Origin: Gnetum montanum
Taxonomy: Eukaryota > Streptophyta > Gnetopsida > Gnetales > Gnetaceae
Assembly (NCBI GenBank): GCA_015680685.1
Contig: MNCI01012718.1
Coordinates: 124,001 to 188,000, forward strand
DNA: 64,000 nt
Direction: 5' to 3'
Shown here one piece after another: positions 22,070-34,438 of this stretch. The notes under the pieces are model-generated. The model saw only the letters and a program-made list of their open reading frames with translations. It had not been told where the DNA came from and did no database searches. The number at the start of each line of letters is the position of its first letter. The stretch's first letter is position 1. Position numbers and translations under genes: made by a program.

Positions 22070-23079
22070 TGATAAGAGCGGTTACTCTAGCGGTTACTCT
22101 AGCAGTTACTCTAATTATTAGAGTGGTTACTCTAGTAGTTATTTTAATTATTAGAGTAGTTACCATAGTAGTTACTCTAATTATTAGAGTGGTTACTCTA
22201 GCGGTTACTCTAGTAGTTATTCTAATTATTAGAGTGGTTACTTTAGCGGTTACTTTAGTAGTTATTCTAATTATTAGAGAGTGGTTACTCTAATTATTAG
22301 AGTAGTTGCACCCAAGTCTATAAATATAATGCCCAGGTGCACAATTGGGAGGAAGTCTTTTAGCAGTCAAGTAGCAAAACTCTTGTAGTTTATTTGAAAG
22401 TTAGAGTATTTTCCAAGTGCCCGCAGCAGGAGGTCTAAGTGTGGATGGATCTTTATTCAAGCATTGATGTACTTGAGCACACCATTGTGTTGGCAATAAA
22501 GACAAGCTCTTTGATTCATCCTTGCAACACTTGAGATTTTTTTTCTTACGCATTTGTTTTATTTTATTTTCTTATGCATTTATTTTATTTTATGCACTTT
22601 ACATTTATGTTATTAGCATAATAATTCATTTTGATCAATTAAGTAAATCGTTAGATTACACAAGCACAACCACTTCGAGCATGCATGTAATGCTTGGTAA
22701 CCCAGTAACAATTAGCGTTTGGTAATCCCAGCAGTGTTGCACTGGTTCAGGATGTGTACGGCAAGTGGGAACGGATGCTGGTGTTAGGATTAGTTGGAAC
22801 TTAGTTAATGAGTAGTTAAGTTAAATTCGTCACTTAGTTACCTCTCTCCTTCCCTACTAGTGTAGGACATAAAAACATAAAAGCTATAAAAATCATATGC
22901 CTCAAGCTTACTTAACCATACAATCATGACATATAGGTAAGCTTGGGAAGACAATGATCAACCAACCTATCCTTGTTTCAGAAGGTCACATAAGCACTTA
23001 GTCCTTGGAATTTGATTGAATTGTGCATGAAACGCTCATATTCGTATGGTTGAGTTTAGGGGTACCTTGCCACTCATCA
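22070..23079 (+). repeat. 5' LTR of Athila-1b
   Basis: TGATAAGAGCGG to GCCACTCATCA, 1010 bp. The U3 array of TTACTCTAATTATTAGAG units runs 22078-22310, TATAAATA lies at 22319-22326 and AATAAA near 22496. U5 is close to that of Athila-1a. Confidence 0.93.
22319..22326 (+). promoter_or_regulatory. LTR TATA box (Athila-1b 5' LTR)
   Basis: TATAAATA in AAGTCTATAAATATAATG, directly after the palindrome array. Confidence 0.65.
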
Positions 23080-23080
23080 T

Positions 23081-23098
23081 TGGCATTGTTGTTGGGGA
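23081..23098 (+). other. Primer-binding site, degraded (Athila-1b)
   Basis: TGGCATTGTTGTTGGGGA follows the LTR by one base. It is recognisable as the tRNA-Asp type from its place and its GGGGACTTAGTTG flank shared with Athila-1a, but it carries a small deletion and an added triplet as well as C to T changes. Confidence 0.65.
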
Positions 23099-23215
23099 CT
23101 TAGTTGTTTGTGTGCTAACTAGAACATAGGAAATCATTCACATCGTTGGAAAGAACCCTTAGGGTTGGTTGAGAAGATAATAAACAAGAATACATTGCAC
23201 ATTGAATAGACAAGT

Positions 23216-25747
23216 ATGTTTCCTTCTTTGTACAAAAGTGCTTCACTACCTAGGTTTGAAACAGGAAATAGTCAGCAGCGTAATACACATGACGTTGATC
23301 CGCCAGTCCCTCAACAATTTCGAGTGGTATATATTCATCCCAATGAGTATATACCAAACTTCCCCTTTATCCTTCATCAAGACAAATAACTGTGTTGGCA
23401 AGACTTAGAAGGTAACATAGTGTTACCTCTCGATCGTTCAGTCCTGAGCATGCTTCTTCGTGCTCTCACATGAATTGGCATGCCACACCTACATGTAGAA
23501 TACGTTGTGCAAGACCATGACTTGAGAGAATACCTTCCTATAGAGGCACAATGTCAAAGGGACTTGCAACAAAAGAGACATCATAAGTTTTTGAAGGGTA
23601 AGTGGTCCCAAGATGCCCCACACGTCTTAAGCGAAAATAAGGGTGGTGAATCTACCTCAGGCAGTCACCCACACAACGATGTTTCTCCCCTTGAATTTGG
23701 CCAAGGGGTTGTGTATCAGGACCTTCATTCCACTATTCATAACCTTGGTTTTGATGCCCATGGGCACAAAGGATCTAAAAAAGGGACACAGAATCATGAT
23801 AAAGGTGGACATTTTGATCGCAATCACGATCGAGGCTGAGACCATCAAAGAGAAGGTAGAAGACATCATCATGGTGATGGTTCTCCTTCTTCTTAACTTT
23901 CATCATCTCCTTCACCCTCTCCTTCAGTATCTGGGTGTAATTATAAAGGAAAAGACCATGGGGATGAAGGTAGGCAAAGTGGAAGTCATAGGCAAAATAG
24001 CCAGGAAAGGGGACAAGGGCACTCTAGAGAGTCACAACATGGAAGAAGGGAGAGTAGGGAACAACGTAGGCATCATAGACGCCATGGACGAGACGATTAC
24101 GATGAACCCCTACTCGCTACTCGAAGTATGTTGGACATAACTGAGGTTGTTAGAATTCCAACAAGGCACCAGAAAGATAGTAGGATCAAGAGATTAGAGA
24201 TGAACAATATCCCACGATTTGAAGGGGGATACAATGCTAATCCTCAAAATCACTTACAAGAATTCTATGCTGTGTGTGCCTTACAGAACATAGAGAACGA
24301 ATGAAAAAAACTTAAGTTGTTCTCACGGACATTAGTTAAAGAAGAAAAAAGCTGGTACTAGTCCTTAGAATTGGAATCCATTCATAGGTGGAGTACTATG
24401 TTAGAACTATTTAATGACAAGTACCAAACGTACTCCTGAGTGTCTAACTTGCGAAAGCAAATCCAAGGTTGGAAACAAGGAGGACATGAACCCTTGGATG
24501 TTGCCATGGGTTGATACTATGCACTGTTACATCGTTGTCTTGGCCATGGTTATTCGCAAAGGGATCAATTGTGCCATCTCATGGATGGGCTTAGGCATGA
24601 AATGAGAAGAACCCTTGGGACTTATGCCCAAGGGAGACTATCCAAGCTTAGGTCCCATCAAATTCAAAGATTATTAGAGCAAGTTGCTAAGGAATAAGGT
24701 GAGCTACAGAAGAGAGAAAGTGTGGAAGAGTATAATCAAGATCCTTCCCTTTGGAAAAGAGGAGTAAAATTTTGTGAGGATAAAGAAGAGTCATCACTTG
24801 AAAAGATGGTGAATAGGAAAACTTTGCCTATCAAAAAGATGACATTAGAAGTTTCAGCAAAGGTAGACCAAATGTGGGATTCCCTAGACAATAGATTTCA
24901 AATTGTTCTTAAAATAGTAGAGGAGTCTAGAGAGCAAGGTAGTGAGAAAAGAAAAAAGAAAGAGGCTAAACATGCATGTAGCAAGGGTAAGGGAAAATTT
25001 TCCATCATTGAAGAGGTTGTGGATTTGGAAACAAACAATGATAGTGGATGTGAGATATGTCAATATGACCATCCTAAGGGATGTTGCCTTGTAATTTCAC
25101 ATCTGCAGGAGTCTGGGGTGTATGCACTCAACCCATGATTAAACAAAAGGCAAACACCTTGAAGGTTACCTTATCCTCAACGTAACCCAAGGTAGTTCCA
25201 CCAATCCTTAACATATTATCCCAGTGGAATTCCACCACAACCGATTGAGCAATATCGATAGTGGCAGCACCCACAATCATGGGGAATGCCACCACCAAGG
25301 CAATAGTATCTTTACTGGCAACTTGACCTGTATGGATATTACATGCAGCAGCCAATCTCCCCACGTGACTCTATTGGTCACATCACTACTCAACTTCACT
25401 ACGAAGCCCACGAGTATTATGGGATTCCCTCTTGTAGAGGCAATATTCCACAAGCATATCATCCTTCTCATCCAGCCACATCTCTTCCACCAATAGCTCC
25501 ACTACCACCTACTCCCACGATGAAAGGTGAAATCCATACCTAGCAGCAGCAACATAATGCCACGAGGGCTATTAACTCTCAACCTACTATTGGTTCCAAA
25601 AATCACATGAAGAAAAGACCTTTCTTTAGAACCAATAGTCCAACCAAGCCCTTGTAATCACAAGTAGCTAATTCCTTAGACGCCTCAATATTAATCAAAA
25701 CTTCAGAGCCCCCTTCAACCCAATCACCGCACTCAATTCATACGGTC
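23216..25747 (+). pseudogene. Athila gag plus Pro-rich linker (Athila-1b)
   Basis: The ATG at 23216 matches the gag start of Athila-1a, but the frame breaks soon after. Recognisable blocks are LREYLPIEAQCQRDLQQKRH (23480-23839), the gag core near 24400-24680 with GTYAQGRLSKLRSHQ in a broken frame, and a 138-codon open run at 24722-25138. That run holds the C-terminal helix, a Lys-rich stretch and CEICQYDHPKGCC. The linker from 25139 to 25747 contains SLPPIAPLPPTPTMKGE. Structure and wording parallel 10716-13190. Several stops fall at Gln and Trp codons. Confidence 0.87.
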
Positions 25748-26339
25748 ATGCTAACACATGTTGTCATCGATTGGATCAAAGCTAGCCATCTTACCAGGAA
25801 ATTCTCTGATCCTGGGAGTCCTCTGATATACTTACAAATCATTGGAAATGTGTCATGCAAGGCTCTTTTGGATTTAGGTTCCAGTGTCAACTTGATTTCT
25901 CAAGAAATGTACAAGGCTTGGAACCTACCTCCTTTGAAAAAGAACAACATCCATCCATCTAGAGTTGGCCAACCAGTCCATCACTGTCCCACTAGGACTG
26001 GTGGAAGACATTGTTACCATTGTTTGTGGGTGATCGTACCTAGCTAACTTCCTAGTGATTCAGGTAAACAACAGTAAGGGGGACTTCCCAATCATAATGG
26101 AAAGAGCATGGCTAAGCACCATTGACACACGCCTAGGAATCTATGATCTTTCTCTAGAAATATCAAAGAAAAATATATTTGGAAAAATCGAGAAGAAAGT
26201 TTCATGGATCACATACAATGACACAAGGTGTAATTGTGTGCAAAGGTCATGGTTTGTGCAAAGTTTAGCATTACCTACATGCAATCAGTGTGCACAAGTG
26301 ATTAACATAAAAATATGCCTATATGTAGTAGCCACATGA
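25748..26339 (+). pseudogene. Athila protease (Athila-1b), catalytic motif damaged
   Basis: Open from MLTHVVIDWIKASHL through CKALLDLGSSVNLISQEMYK. The expected D-S-G reads D-L-G. A small length change then shifts the frame near 25950-26050. FPIIMERAWLSTIDTRLGIY and the C-terminal KIEKKVSWITYNDTRCN follow to 26339. Same arrangement as 13200-13740. Confidence 0.86.
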
Positions 26340-26880
26340 TAGGAAGACACGTAGTGGTTGATAGCTGATCAAGAAAGTAATTCACTCATATGCATGGAAC
26401 CAAATAAGGGTTTGACTTATGCTTACATAGATAGCATAGATGCATTAGAGCAAGTCCATCACCAACTTCCAAGTCTTAACCTTGAAAATATCAATTGGGG
26501 AAAGTTGGAAATCCTTGAAAAATTTAAGCAAGAGCCCCTTGATTTGAAACCATTGCCCATAGGTATGGAATACACATTCCTTAAAAATGAAAAATCAGTA
26601 ATTATCAATGCTAAGCTTGCTTCTCAACAGAAAGAAGAACTATTAAAGGCAATAAATAAATGGTTGGAAGCCTTCACTTGGTCATATCCTAAATTAACTA
26701 GAATAGATCCTAGGATATGCCAATATAGAATTTACACGAACCCCTCTATGAAGCCTCGAAGACAACCGTAGAGGCGATTGAACCCTACGTTGAAGCAAGT
26801 AGTTAAGGAAGAAATTGAACAGCTTCTCAAGGTTGGGTCCATATACCCCATTGTTGATAGCGAATGGGTTAGCCCCTTAG
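26340..26880 (+). pseudogene. RT N-terminal part, cut by Athila-2 (Athila-1b)
   Basis: The frame gives IADQESNSLICMEPNKGLTY, KLEILEKFKQEPLDLKPLPI and SQQKEELLKAINKWLEAFTW. It continues to the start of the RT fingers (VDSEWVSPL) at 26880, where Athila-2 begins abruptly. The RT resumes at 56211 with the thumb. Confidence 0.88.
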
Positions 26881-27048
26881 CCGAGTGGACTGGAACCCAA
26901 ACCATGAAAACGTCCTTATTTCCGACCCAATAATATAAACATACCCTCACATACACCTGTGGCCAATGCCTCTAAACCTCAAAGCACCTCCACTATTCCA
27001 CCAGCCGAGCAACCTTCAAGCCAACCACACTCCAACATCCAAACGATC

Positions 27049-27482
27049 ATGCTCACACATGCCGTGACCGATTGGATTAAGGTAGACCATCTTCCCTGGA
27101 AATTGATTGATTCGGGAAGCCCCCTCATCTATCTTTAGGTGGCAAGGAATGAGCCATGCAAAGCTCCTCTAGACTTAGGGTCAGGAGTCAATTTGATCTC
27201 GCATGACATGTACAAGAATTGGAACTTGCCCCTGCTAAAGAAGAGCAACATTCAGCTCAAGTTAGCTAACTAGTCCATCACCGTTCCCTTGGGATTGGTG
27301 GAGGACATAGTGATCACTATTTGTGGGTGGTCCTATCCTGTTGATTACCTGGTCATCCATGTGGAGAACTGCAAGGGGAACTTTCCAATCATCATGGGAA
27401 GAGCTTGGCTGAGCACGGTGGATGCACGACTAGGACTCCGAGATCTATCCCTTGAAATTTCAAAGGAAAATCCTTTCAGGAA
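27049..27482 (+). pseudogene. Athila-2 protease, first part
   Basis: MLTHAVTDWIKVDHLPWKL opens the domain. The catalytic region reads PLDLGSGVNLISHDMYKNW (D-L-G, damaged), then ICGWSYPVDYLVIHVENC, RAWLSTVDARLGLRDLSLEI and SKENPF. Stops fall near 27137 and 27271. The domain is interrupted at 27482 by Tat-2 and resumes at 47002 with KIEKKRVPCITYNDSGCNC. The continuity across 19.5 kb is what identifies the Tat-2 insertion. Confidence 0.87.
27478..27482. repeat. Target-site duplication of Tat-2 (left copy)
   Basis: AGGAA; the right copy at 47002-47006 is GGGAA. Intact relatives of the protease have GGGAA or GGAAA here, so the left copy has a G to A change. Confidence 0.75.
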
Positions 27483-29200
27483 TGTACTGACCTAAATCAT
27501 CGGTGTAAGGCTGGAAGGGAAAACAAACATCGAAAGATTTTTGAGTAGACACAGTTGACCCTGCCTTCGTCTGAGGGCAAGATGGAAAGGAAAATGAAGG
27601 TAGAGTGCCTTGGATGGTCTGCACGCAAATCAACCAAGGACTTCCTCGAGTGTAAACTATTGCCTGCGTTGGGGCTATCATAACTGATGTTTGAAATGGA
27701 AATAGTGGACACGAAATGTAAAAAAAAAATGTATGCAGAACTAGTATTATAAACAAAACATAAACTAAACATAAAATAGAGCAAACAAATAATATAATGG
27801 CTAGAAAAATGAACTATATTGTATTGCTTAGAAAAGATGTGGATCGGTCAAAGCGTAGCTACATGTGTGGATGGTAGGTCAAGCGCCAAGCCTCGAGGTG
27901 ATGTGATGTGTTTCAGAAGTGCTTGGATGCTAGGAGTCAAGTGTGCCTGAGTGCCCAAGGATTGCTGGTCTAAGTTTGTTAGGCTGTCAACCTTTAAAAT
28001 TGCCAACCCTATTTATGTGAATTGACAGGGTATTTATAGGGCTAGACCAGGCTCGGGTGCAGAATTCAAGAATGGAATCAACGGCTGGGAGATGAGAGGA
28101 AAAAGGATCTAGTGACACATGTTCGATGGACAGCTGTATGTGAGTTGGATGTGTGTGGGCAAGCTATGTTTTCAACCAGGTGCATTGTATCTTACAACGT
28201 GTGACAACTCACTCAAGCTAGCTTACGCTCACGAAAGCATATACGATTCAGAGCGTAAGAGCCTGTCAAGCTCACAAATGATGAAATGATGATGTACAAC
28301 AAGAGAAATTGACTCTGGCTCGCTTGAAACTTCTGGATTTCTGACTTGACTACTATAGAATGTCGATTCGAGTGGTTCCATGCTTGTTTGAGGTGTTTCT
28401 ACCTGATCAGGACTTCCAGCATGAGTTGATTTAGTCGCAGCATGTCCTCAGCATGCACATGTTGCACTCACACTACACTCACATTGCACTCACGCTGTAG
28501 CGTGACCTCAATGTGAGTGAGCAAATACTTGTAATTTTTCACCAAATTTTGAATTTTGAAGCCTGATTCTTGAGTGCAACTACTATCTGGCTGTGGCTAA
28601 CAAATTGAGCCTGAAAGTGCCTTATTTTGAGCCATTTATGATAGCTCACACTGGACTCACGCTGTGAGTGTGAGTGCAGCGTGACCACAGCGTGACCTAT
28701 AGCGTGACCTGCAAAAACTTGTGAAAACTAGCAATTTTGAGCTGAAAAAGGCTGGGACCTAAAGGTGTGACCAAAAGCTATCAAGGATGTGCTTTGAGGA
28801 TGCCTTACAACAAAAAAAAATTAGATCATTTTGACTTGGGCTTTTGGCTTTGAAGGTTACTCACGCTGCACTCATGTTGGTAGCATGACCTCAGCGTGAG
28901 TGATAGGGTGAGTGAGAAATTTTGTACTTTTTTGGCCTGAAACTTGAGTCTCTAGATGCTGAAATTTTGAACTTCGAGCTAGGCATAATAGTGACCCTTG
29001 AGAATGCCTTACACCCTTAGACTGAGCCACCTTTGACCTGATTCTGACATCGTTTAGAATTGCTTGCAGTGAGGGCAAGCTAGCTTGACAACGTGAGCAA
29101 GCTGGGCATGAGCTCCATGCCTTAGTGAAATTTTGCCTCTCGAAACTTCTAAAGGGCTTAAGTCATTTCAAAGTGTTAGGCCAAAATTAGTGGTGTTTCA
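27483..29200 (-). repeat. 3' LTR of Tat-2
   Basis: On the plus strand TGTACTGACC to GGTGTTTCA, 1718 bp; it reads in the element's direction from 29200. The middle is rich in CAGCGTGA(C/G) and CTCACGCTG words (28230-28920). It aligns along its length with 45279-47001. Confidence 0.95.
28031..28038 (-). promoter_or_regulatory. LTR TATA box (Tat-2 3' LTR)
   Basis: TATAAATA on the minus strand in AGCCCTATAAATACCCTG; the same at 45826-45833 in the 5' LTR. Confidence 0.65.
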
Positions 29201-29202
29201 TT

Positions 29203-29213
29203 GGCCCCTCTTT
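29203..29213 (-). other. Polypurine tract of Tat-2
   Basis: On the minus strand AAAGAGGGGCC, two bases before the 3' LTR. It matches the tract of Tat-1 at 2835-2847. Confidence 0.8.
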
Positions 29214-30449
29214 GTTGACGTTTGAAGGAATCCATCCGAGAGGCATTGACAAAGAAGTGCAAAACACCATCAACAACCAAGTACCAAGCATTATCCATTG
29301 GCCCTTGGCTGGATGTCATCGCACCATTTTCAAAAGTACATGGGGTTGAGGGAATATAATTTAAGATGCAAGGGGATTAGTTATAACCAGGAAAAGCAGG
29401 AGTTGATCAAGGGTTATAATTGTTTCTGGGATTGTGGGAGAGGAAATGCTTTCATGTGAACAAGCTATATCCTTGGTCTTTGTCAATAGCTAGTGTTCAG
29501 CAGACTCGGAGCCAAGACATAGGAGGTGCGTTCTTTGGAGAAACAACACTCTTAAAGAGTGTTTATGGGGCCCGTTGTAAATAGCCAAAGCCACGTGATG
29601 ATGTGCAACATGATCTCTTTAAGCCATGAGTGTAACTGTTTTCCAAGACAATTGCTTTCTCGCTTGGGGCTTGTATGAGAATAGCTAATAGTCTTTTTTT
29701 TATGATGTCAATGGGGTCATGAAGACCTTTGCGTGCATTTTGCTCTTTGACCTTTTTGCTCTCTTTCTTTTTGTTCTTTTTCATTTTTGTTTTTCTTTTC
29801 TTATTTTCTTTGGTCTTTTTGAAAGAGATTTCTTTTAGCACCACTCATTTTTGAGTGCTTGCTTTTTGTGTCATGCATCGTATACTGTGTTTTGCATTGC
29901 AACTACTTAGAGAGTCATAGTGTGCAACAGTGTATCGAGAGCTTTGAGGTGAGTAGGATACAATGTATCTAGGGGATGTAATCGAATAGGATAAAGGGAC
30001 ATGATGGGGAAATAGGGAATGTACTAGGAGTTGGGAATGTACTTATGAACAGATTGACTAACCTAGTTACATGCATCAAGAAAAAATGTAATACCTTGTC
30101 ATTACGATGAAATGCACTTATGCACAAACACCTTAGGTGTGTCATCCTGCAAACACCACTCCAAGAAGACAAGAAAAAACACAAATGAAAGGGTTAACTA
30201 AGAACTTTGAACTTGAAAACAACCAAGGAGATGGAGCCACTGTGTGCATTTTTCAAAGTGGACAGAATCATGAATAGCATCAGCTTCATTAGGGCTCATG
30301 AGAAAAATGGGCAGCAAGTCTTTATGGAACATGAACAACCAATTGCAGCAACACATATTTTCAAGTTTTTCCTGGTCGTTGATGATGTTGCCATAGACTG
30401 TTGTGGATTTGTTTCACATCATAACCCTTTGGATGGTGCCAGTTTAGCG
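29214..30449 (-). other. 3' UTR of Tat-2, no gene seen
   Basis: Noncoding region between the repeat block and the polypurine tract. It contains a T-rich stretch on the plus strand at 29690-29830, which yields a meaningless Lys-rich minus-strand frame. It corresponds to 1816-2834 of Tat-1. Confidence 0.6.
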
Positions 30450-30960
30450 TCATAGCGGACGATGCATTACTAGTTTATAGTCGTAGCAGATTGTGAAGAG
30501 GCAAACTCATTTATAGTCTTAGTGGACTCTGGGTGCTAGTTTCACGTCATGGCAGACAGATGTGGTAGTTTAGCATGATACCGGATAGAGCTCTGTGGTG
30601 TCGGTTTATTATCATTGACTCCAGGACATTTTGTGGTACTAGTTTCAAGTCATGGCCCCAGGACTTGTCTATGGTATCAGTTTTAAGTCATGATGCCAGG
30701 GCTTGTTTGTGGTATTAGTTTTAAGTCATGATGCCAAGAATTTTTTGTGGTATTAGTTTTAAGTCATGATTCTAGGACTTTTCTATGGTATCATTTTTCA
30801 GTCATGATGTTAGGAATTTTCTGTGGTATCAGTTTTAAGTCATGATGCCAGGACTTTTCTATGGTATCAGTTTTGTATTAGTTTTAAGTCATGATGCCAA
30901 GACTTTTCTGTGGTATTAGTTTTAAGTCATGATGCTAGGACTTGTGCGTACCTCAAGTTT
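30450..30960 (-). repeat. Tandem repeats downstream of Tat-2 integrase
   Basis: From about 30600 to 30955, ten or so units of about 38 bp carry (plus strand) GGTATCAGTTTTAAGTCATG and CCAGGACTTTT. This is the inverse of the Tat-1 unit at 765-1610. From 30450 to 30600, looser units share AGTTTA, GTCATAGCGGAC-like words. The array ends at the integrase stop codon, as in Tat-1. Confidence 0.88.
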
Positions 30961-30961
30961 A

Positions 30962-32180
30962 TTAGACATAGTACCGTTTCAGGTACAAATGATTTGTAGG
31001 ATTAGCAAACTCTTTCCCGTCCATGTCAGCTAGTTTGAATGCTCCGTTATTGTACACCTTGGTGACTAAGTAAGGTCCTTCCCAGTTGGCTGAAAATTTG
31101 TTTGGATGTTCACGGGCAGCCTTAAGGACTAGATCTCTTTCTTTGATTGGGTGTTTATGGAGATCATGTTTGTGCCTTTGCCTCTATTGTTTCTACTACC
31201 ATTCTATTTGATCAAGCGTTCACACACATTCTTCCTCTATTGAATCAAGGTTAGCAATGCATAGTTCATTGTTTTGACTTTCATTGAGGAGGCTCGAGAG
31301 AGCTATCTGCAACGAGGGAACCTATAATTCTAAAGGTAAAATAGCTTCAAATCAGTACACAAGACTATAAGAAGTTTTACTTGTGGATGTTCGATGCATC
31401 ATTCTGTATGCCCACAATGCATAGACTAATTGTTCATGCCATCATTTCTTGCTTTGATTTAGCATCTTTTTGAGCATCATGATGACAGTCTTGTTTGTAG
31501 CCTCTGCTTAACCATTGCTCTGTGGGTATTAGGGTGATGAAAATGCATGTTTAATACCCATGCTTTTACAAAAACTTTTAGTATCTACACTGCTGAACTA
31601 TGGCGCATTGTTAGTAGTGATGGTCATTGGAATACCAAAACGAGTCATGATATTTTCTATTATGAAAGTGCAAATGTGTTTTGAAGTGGTCTTCCTAAGG
31701 GGGATAGCTTCTACCCATTTTGTGAAGTATTCAGTTGCAATGATAATAAAGTTATGTCTCATAGAGGATGATGTAGTTATTGGTCCAATTAAGTCTAATC
31801 CCCATTTTCAAAATGGCCATGTGATTTTTGTTATGTGCAATTCATTAGGTGGCATGTGTATTAGATTACCATGCTTTTGGCAAATGTCACACGTTTTGAC
31901 CTTGGAGATGCAATTGTATTCCATATGTGGCCAGTAATAGCCTAAACACCTAATCTTCATTGCCATTGCTTTGGGTGTTATGTGCCCTCCACAAAGCCCT
32001 TCATGGACTTGTTCTACAATTGTTTGACCGTCAATGCTACTAACGCACATCAGCAGAATGCCTTCATAGGATTTGCAACACAATGTGTCCCCTATTAACG
32101 CATATTTCTGGGAGCATTTTCGCACAGCGTCTTTTTGAGCATTTGTCAAGTGTTGTGGAGGTTTGCCTCTTAGGAGGTAC
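30962..32180 (-). pseudogene. Integrase (Tat-2)
   Basis: The zinc-binding N-terminus reads EGLCGGHITPKAMAMKIRCL ... CDICQKHGN (about 31890-32000). The core has the first Asp in WGLDLIGPI and the Glu in AEATNKTV. The second Asp is mutated: the usual TDN reads TNNAPQF. NWEGPYLVTKVYNNGAFKL gives the GPY/F-type C-terminal motif near 31060-31100, and the stop is at 30962-30964. At least eight internal stops lie between 31110 and 31800. The wording is very close to the fragment at 1-743, so the two Tat elements are one family. Confidence 0.92.
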
Positions 32181-32289
32181 TCTTTTATGTCATCGTACCA
32201 TTCTATTGCATGTGTTGTACTAATGGATGCTATAGGCATTCCGTCAAGAGTGTTAATTATAGGTTTGACACAACTTGTTATAGAGCTAG

Positions 32290-32700
32290 GCAACGCATGG
32301 AACATTTCAGGTGTCATGTTTAAGGCTAATGTAGCAAGTGCATCGGAAATGGTATTTTCGCTTCTAGGGACATGTTGTATGTCGGCTTCTGCTAGTTGCC
32401 TCAGCAGATGCTTGGTCAAATCACAATACGGTTGCAAATGGAGAGCCTTACATGTGTAAACCTCAGTGACTTGATTAATGATTAATTGTGAGTCCCCTTG
32501 AAATACAAGATGTGAGATTCTTGAAGTCAATGTTGCTTGAAGACCTCTAAGAAGACCTTCATATTCTGCCATGTTATTGGTACAAGGAAAGGTTAATCGG
32601 TAGGTGAAGGGCTAGATTTCTCCAGACGGGTATGTTAAAATGGCCATAGAACTTTCTCCTCAAGAGGTTGAAGCTCCATTGAAGTAGAGGATTGCCTCGT
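32290..32700 (-). pseudogene. Second, archaeal-type RNase H (Tat-2)
   Basis: The frame gives ILYFNGASTS, NNMAEYEGLLRGLQATL, LVFQGDSQLIINQVTEVYTC and PRSENTISDALATLA. These are the four acidic-residue blocks of the RNase HI-like domain with the AEY and GDS signatures (about 32680, 32570, 32490 and 32350). This second RNase H between the regular one and integrase is a known hallmark of the Tat lineage. A stop at about 32661 breaks it; the run from 32572 downward is open into the integrase N-terminus. Confidence 0.9.
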
Positions 32701-34438
32701 AGTTATCAGGTACGATGTTTATACTATTAACATTCTCATCAGGGAACTCAGGGTTAACTATTGCTTGATCATGCGTTGGCGAGACAGCTAATTGTGTGAC
32801 TATTTCTTGACCTTTTGTGGAAGATTGAGCAACATACTGTAAGTCAAATTCTATGATCATTGCTTTCCATCTAGCTATCCTACTTGACTCGTAGATATTG
32901 TTAGTGATAGCACAGAGTACATTATCCTTGCAAATGATGTAAACTTGGTTGCAGAAGAGATAATGCTACCATTTCTTCAAGGCAAAAATGAGGGCAAGGC
33001 ATGATTTTTCCATGTCGTTGTATCATTGTTCATAGGCAATTAAAGCATGGCTTAGGTAATACATAGGGATCTTGGCTCCATCTTGATATTTTTGATAAAG
33101 CATCGATGTGATGGAAGCGTCAGAAGTTGCAAGGTAGATGTAGAAGGGTTTATCACCTTGAGGGGGATAAATTGTTAGTAATTGAGCTAGTTCTTATTTT
33201 ATATTCTCGAACGCTTTTTGGGATTGTTGAGTCCATTGGAAATGTACATTTTTTCATAATAGGTGTTGCACGGGCCTCAACTTATCTGTCAGCCTTTCAA
33301 TAAAGCGCCTAATGAATTGCAATCTACCTTGGAGACCATGTAATTCAGTAAGGTTTTTTGGTGGTTGCATGTTAGTCATTGCCTTAACTTTATCAGGGTC
33401 TACTTGTATTCCTGTTTCAAAGACCACGAAACCAAGCATCTTGCCCATTTTAACACCAAAGACACACTTCTTTGGATTGAGTCTAAGGTCATATTTGAGA
33501 CAATGTTTAAACACTAAGTCTAGATCTTTTGCATGTTGTTCGGTTGTTTTAGATTTGACTGCGATATCATCAACATAATCATTGAGAAAATTGAGCATGT
33601 AATCACTAAATATATATGTCATTTCTCGTTGATATGTAGCTCCTACATTTTTAAGGTCAAATGGCATCATAGTATAATAGAATGTACCCCAAGGTGTCAT
33701 GAAAGTTGTTCTAAATTGATGTTCCTGATTGATTCTTATTTGGTTGTACCATGAAAATCCATCCATAAAGGATAATAGTGCATGCCCAACGGTTGTGTCA
33801 ATAAGTTGATCAATGCTAGGTAATGGGAAATTGTCCTTTATAGTGGCTATGTTAAGATCACTGAAGTCGATGCATATGCATATACTACTATTCTTCTTAG
33901 GAACTACAACAATGTTTGATACCCAATTAGAATAATTGATGGCCTAGATGAAGTCGGCTTGGTAGAGCTTTGTGATTTCAGCATGGACGGCCAATGCTAC
34001 CTCGGGTTTGACTTTTCATGCTTTTTGTTTCACCGGTTTAATTTTTTCATCAAGAATAATGTTGTGTTGGATGATCTGGGGGTCTAGTCCTGGCATGTCA
34101 GTATATGACCATGCAAACGTTTTTATGTTATCCTTTAACACTTAAGTGATGTCACTGGCAAGTTTTGAGTCTAGTAGGGCACTTAATTTTAATGTTCTAG
34201 TTTTGCCATTGAATGTAGTAATGGGGATTTCAACTAGGGGATCTTCAGTGATATTATTTGCTTCTAGATCTAGATTTTTAGTCATGTTTTTAGGCCAATC
34301 TGACATTTCTTTAGTGGAGGCTATTAAATTGGTATAAGTGGATGGATTTAGATCCAAAGATTCCAGGTTGATCTCTCTTTCTACTTCCTCGTATGGTCCA
34401 CTGAGAGACAATGTTGAAAGGATATTCTTGGTGGCCAT
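32701..34438 (-). pseudogene. Reverse transcriptase and first RNase H (Tat-2)
   Basis: The ATG at 34438 opens an extension (MATKNILSTLSLSGPYEEVE). RT follows: SNWVSNIVVVPKK, SFMDGFSWYNQIRINQEHQF, then the intact catalytic block NDYVDDIAVKSK near 33580, and LQGRLQFIRRFIERLTDKLR. The first RNase H lies at about 32880-33170 (KPFYIYLATSDASI, YYLSHAL, EKSCLALIFALKKW), with its first Asp replaced. The 170-codon run 33254-33766 covers the palm. Several stops lie outside it. Domain order and the downstream second RNase H support the Tat lineage. Confidence 0.92.

Noticed and set aside
29563-29844. Lys-rich minus-strand frame in the Tat-2 3' UTR
   Set aside because: It reflects a T-rich plus-strand tract; no family resemblance.
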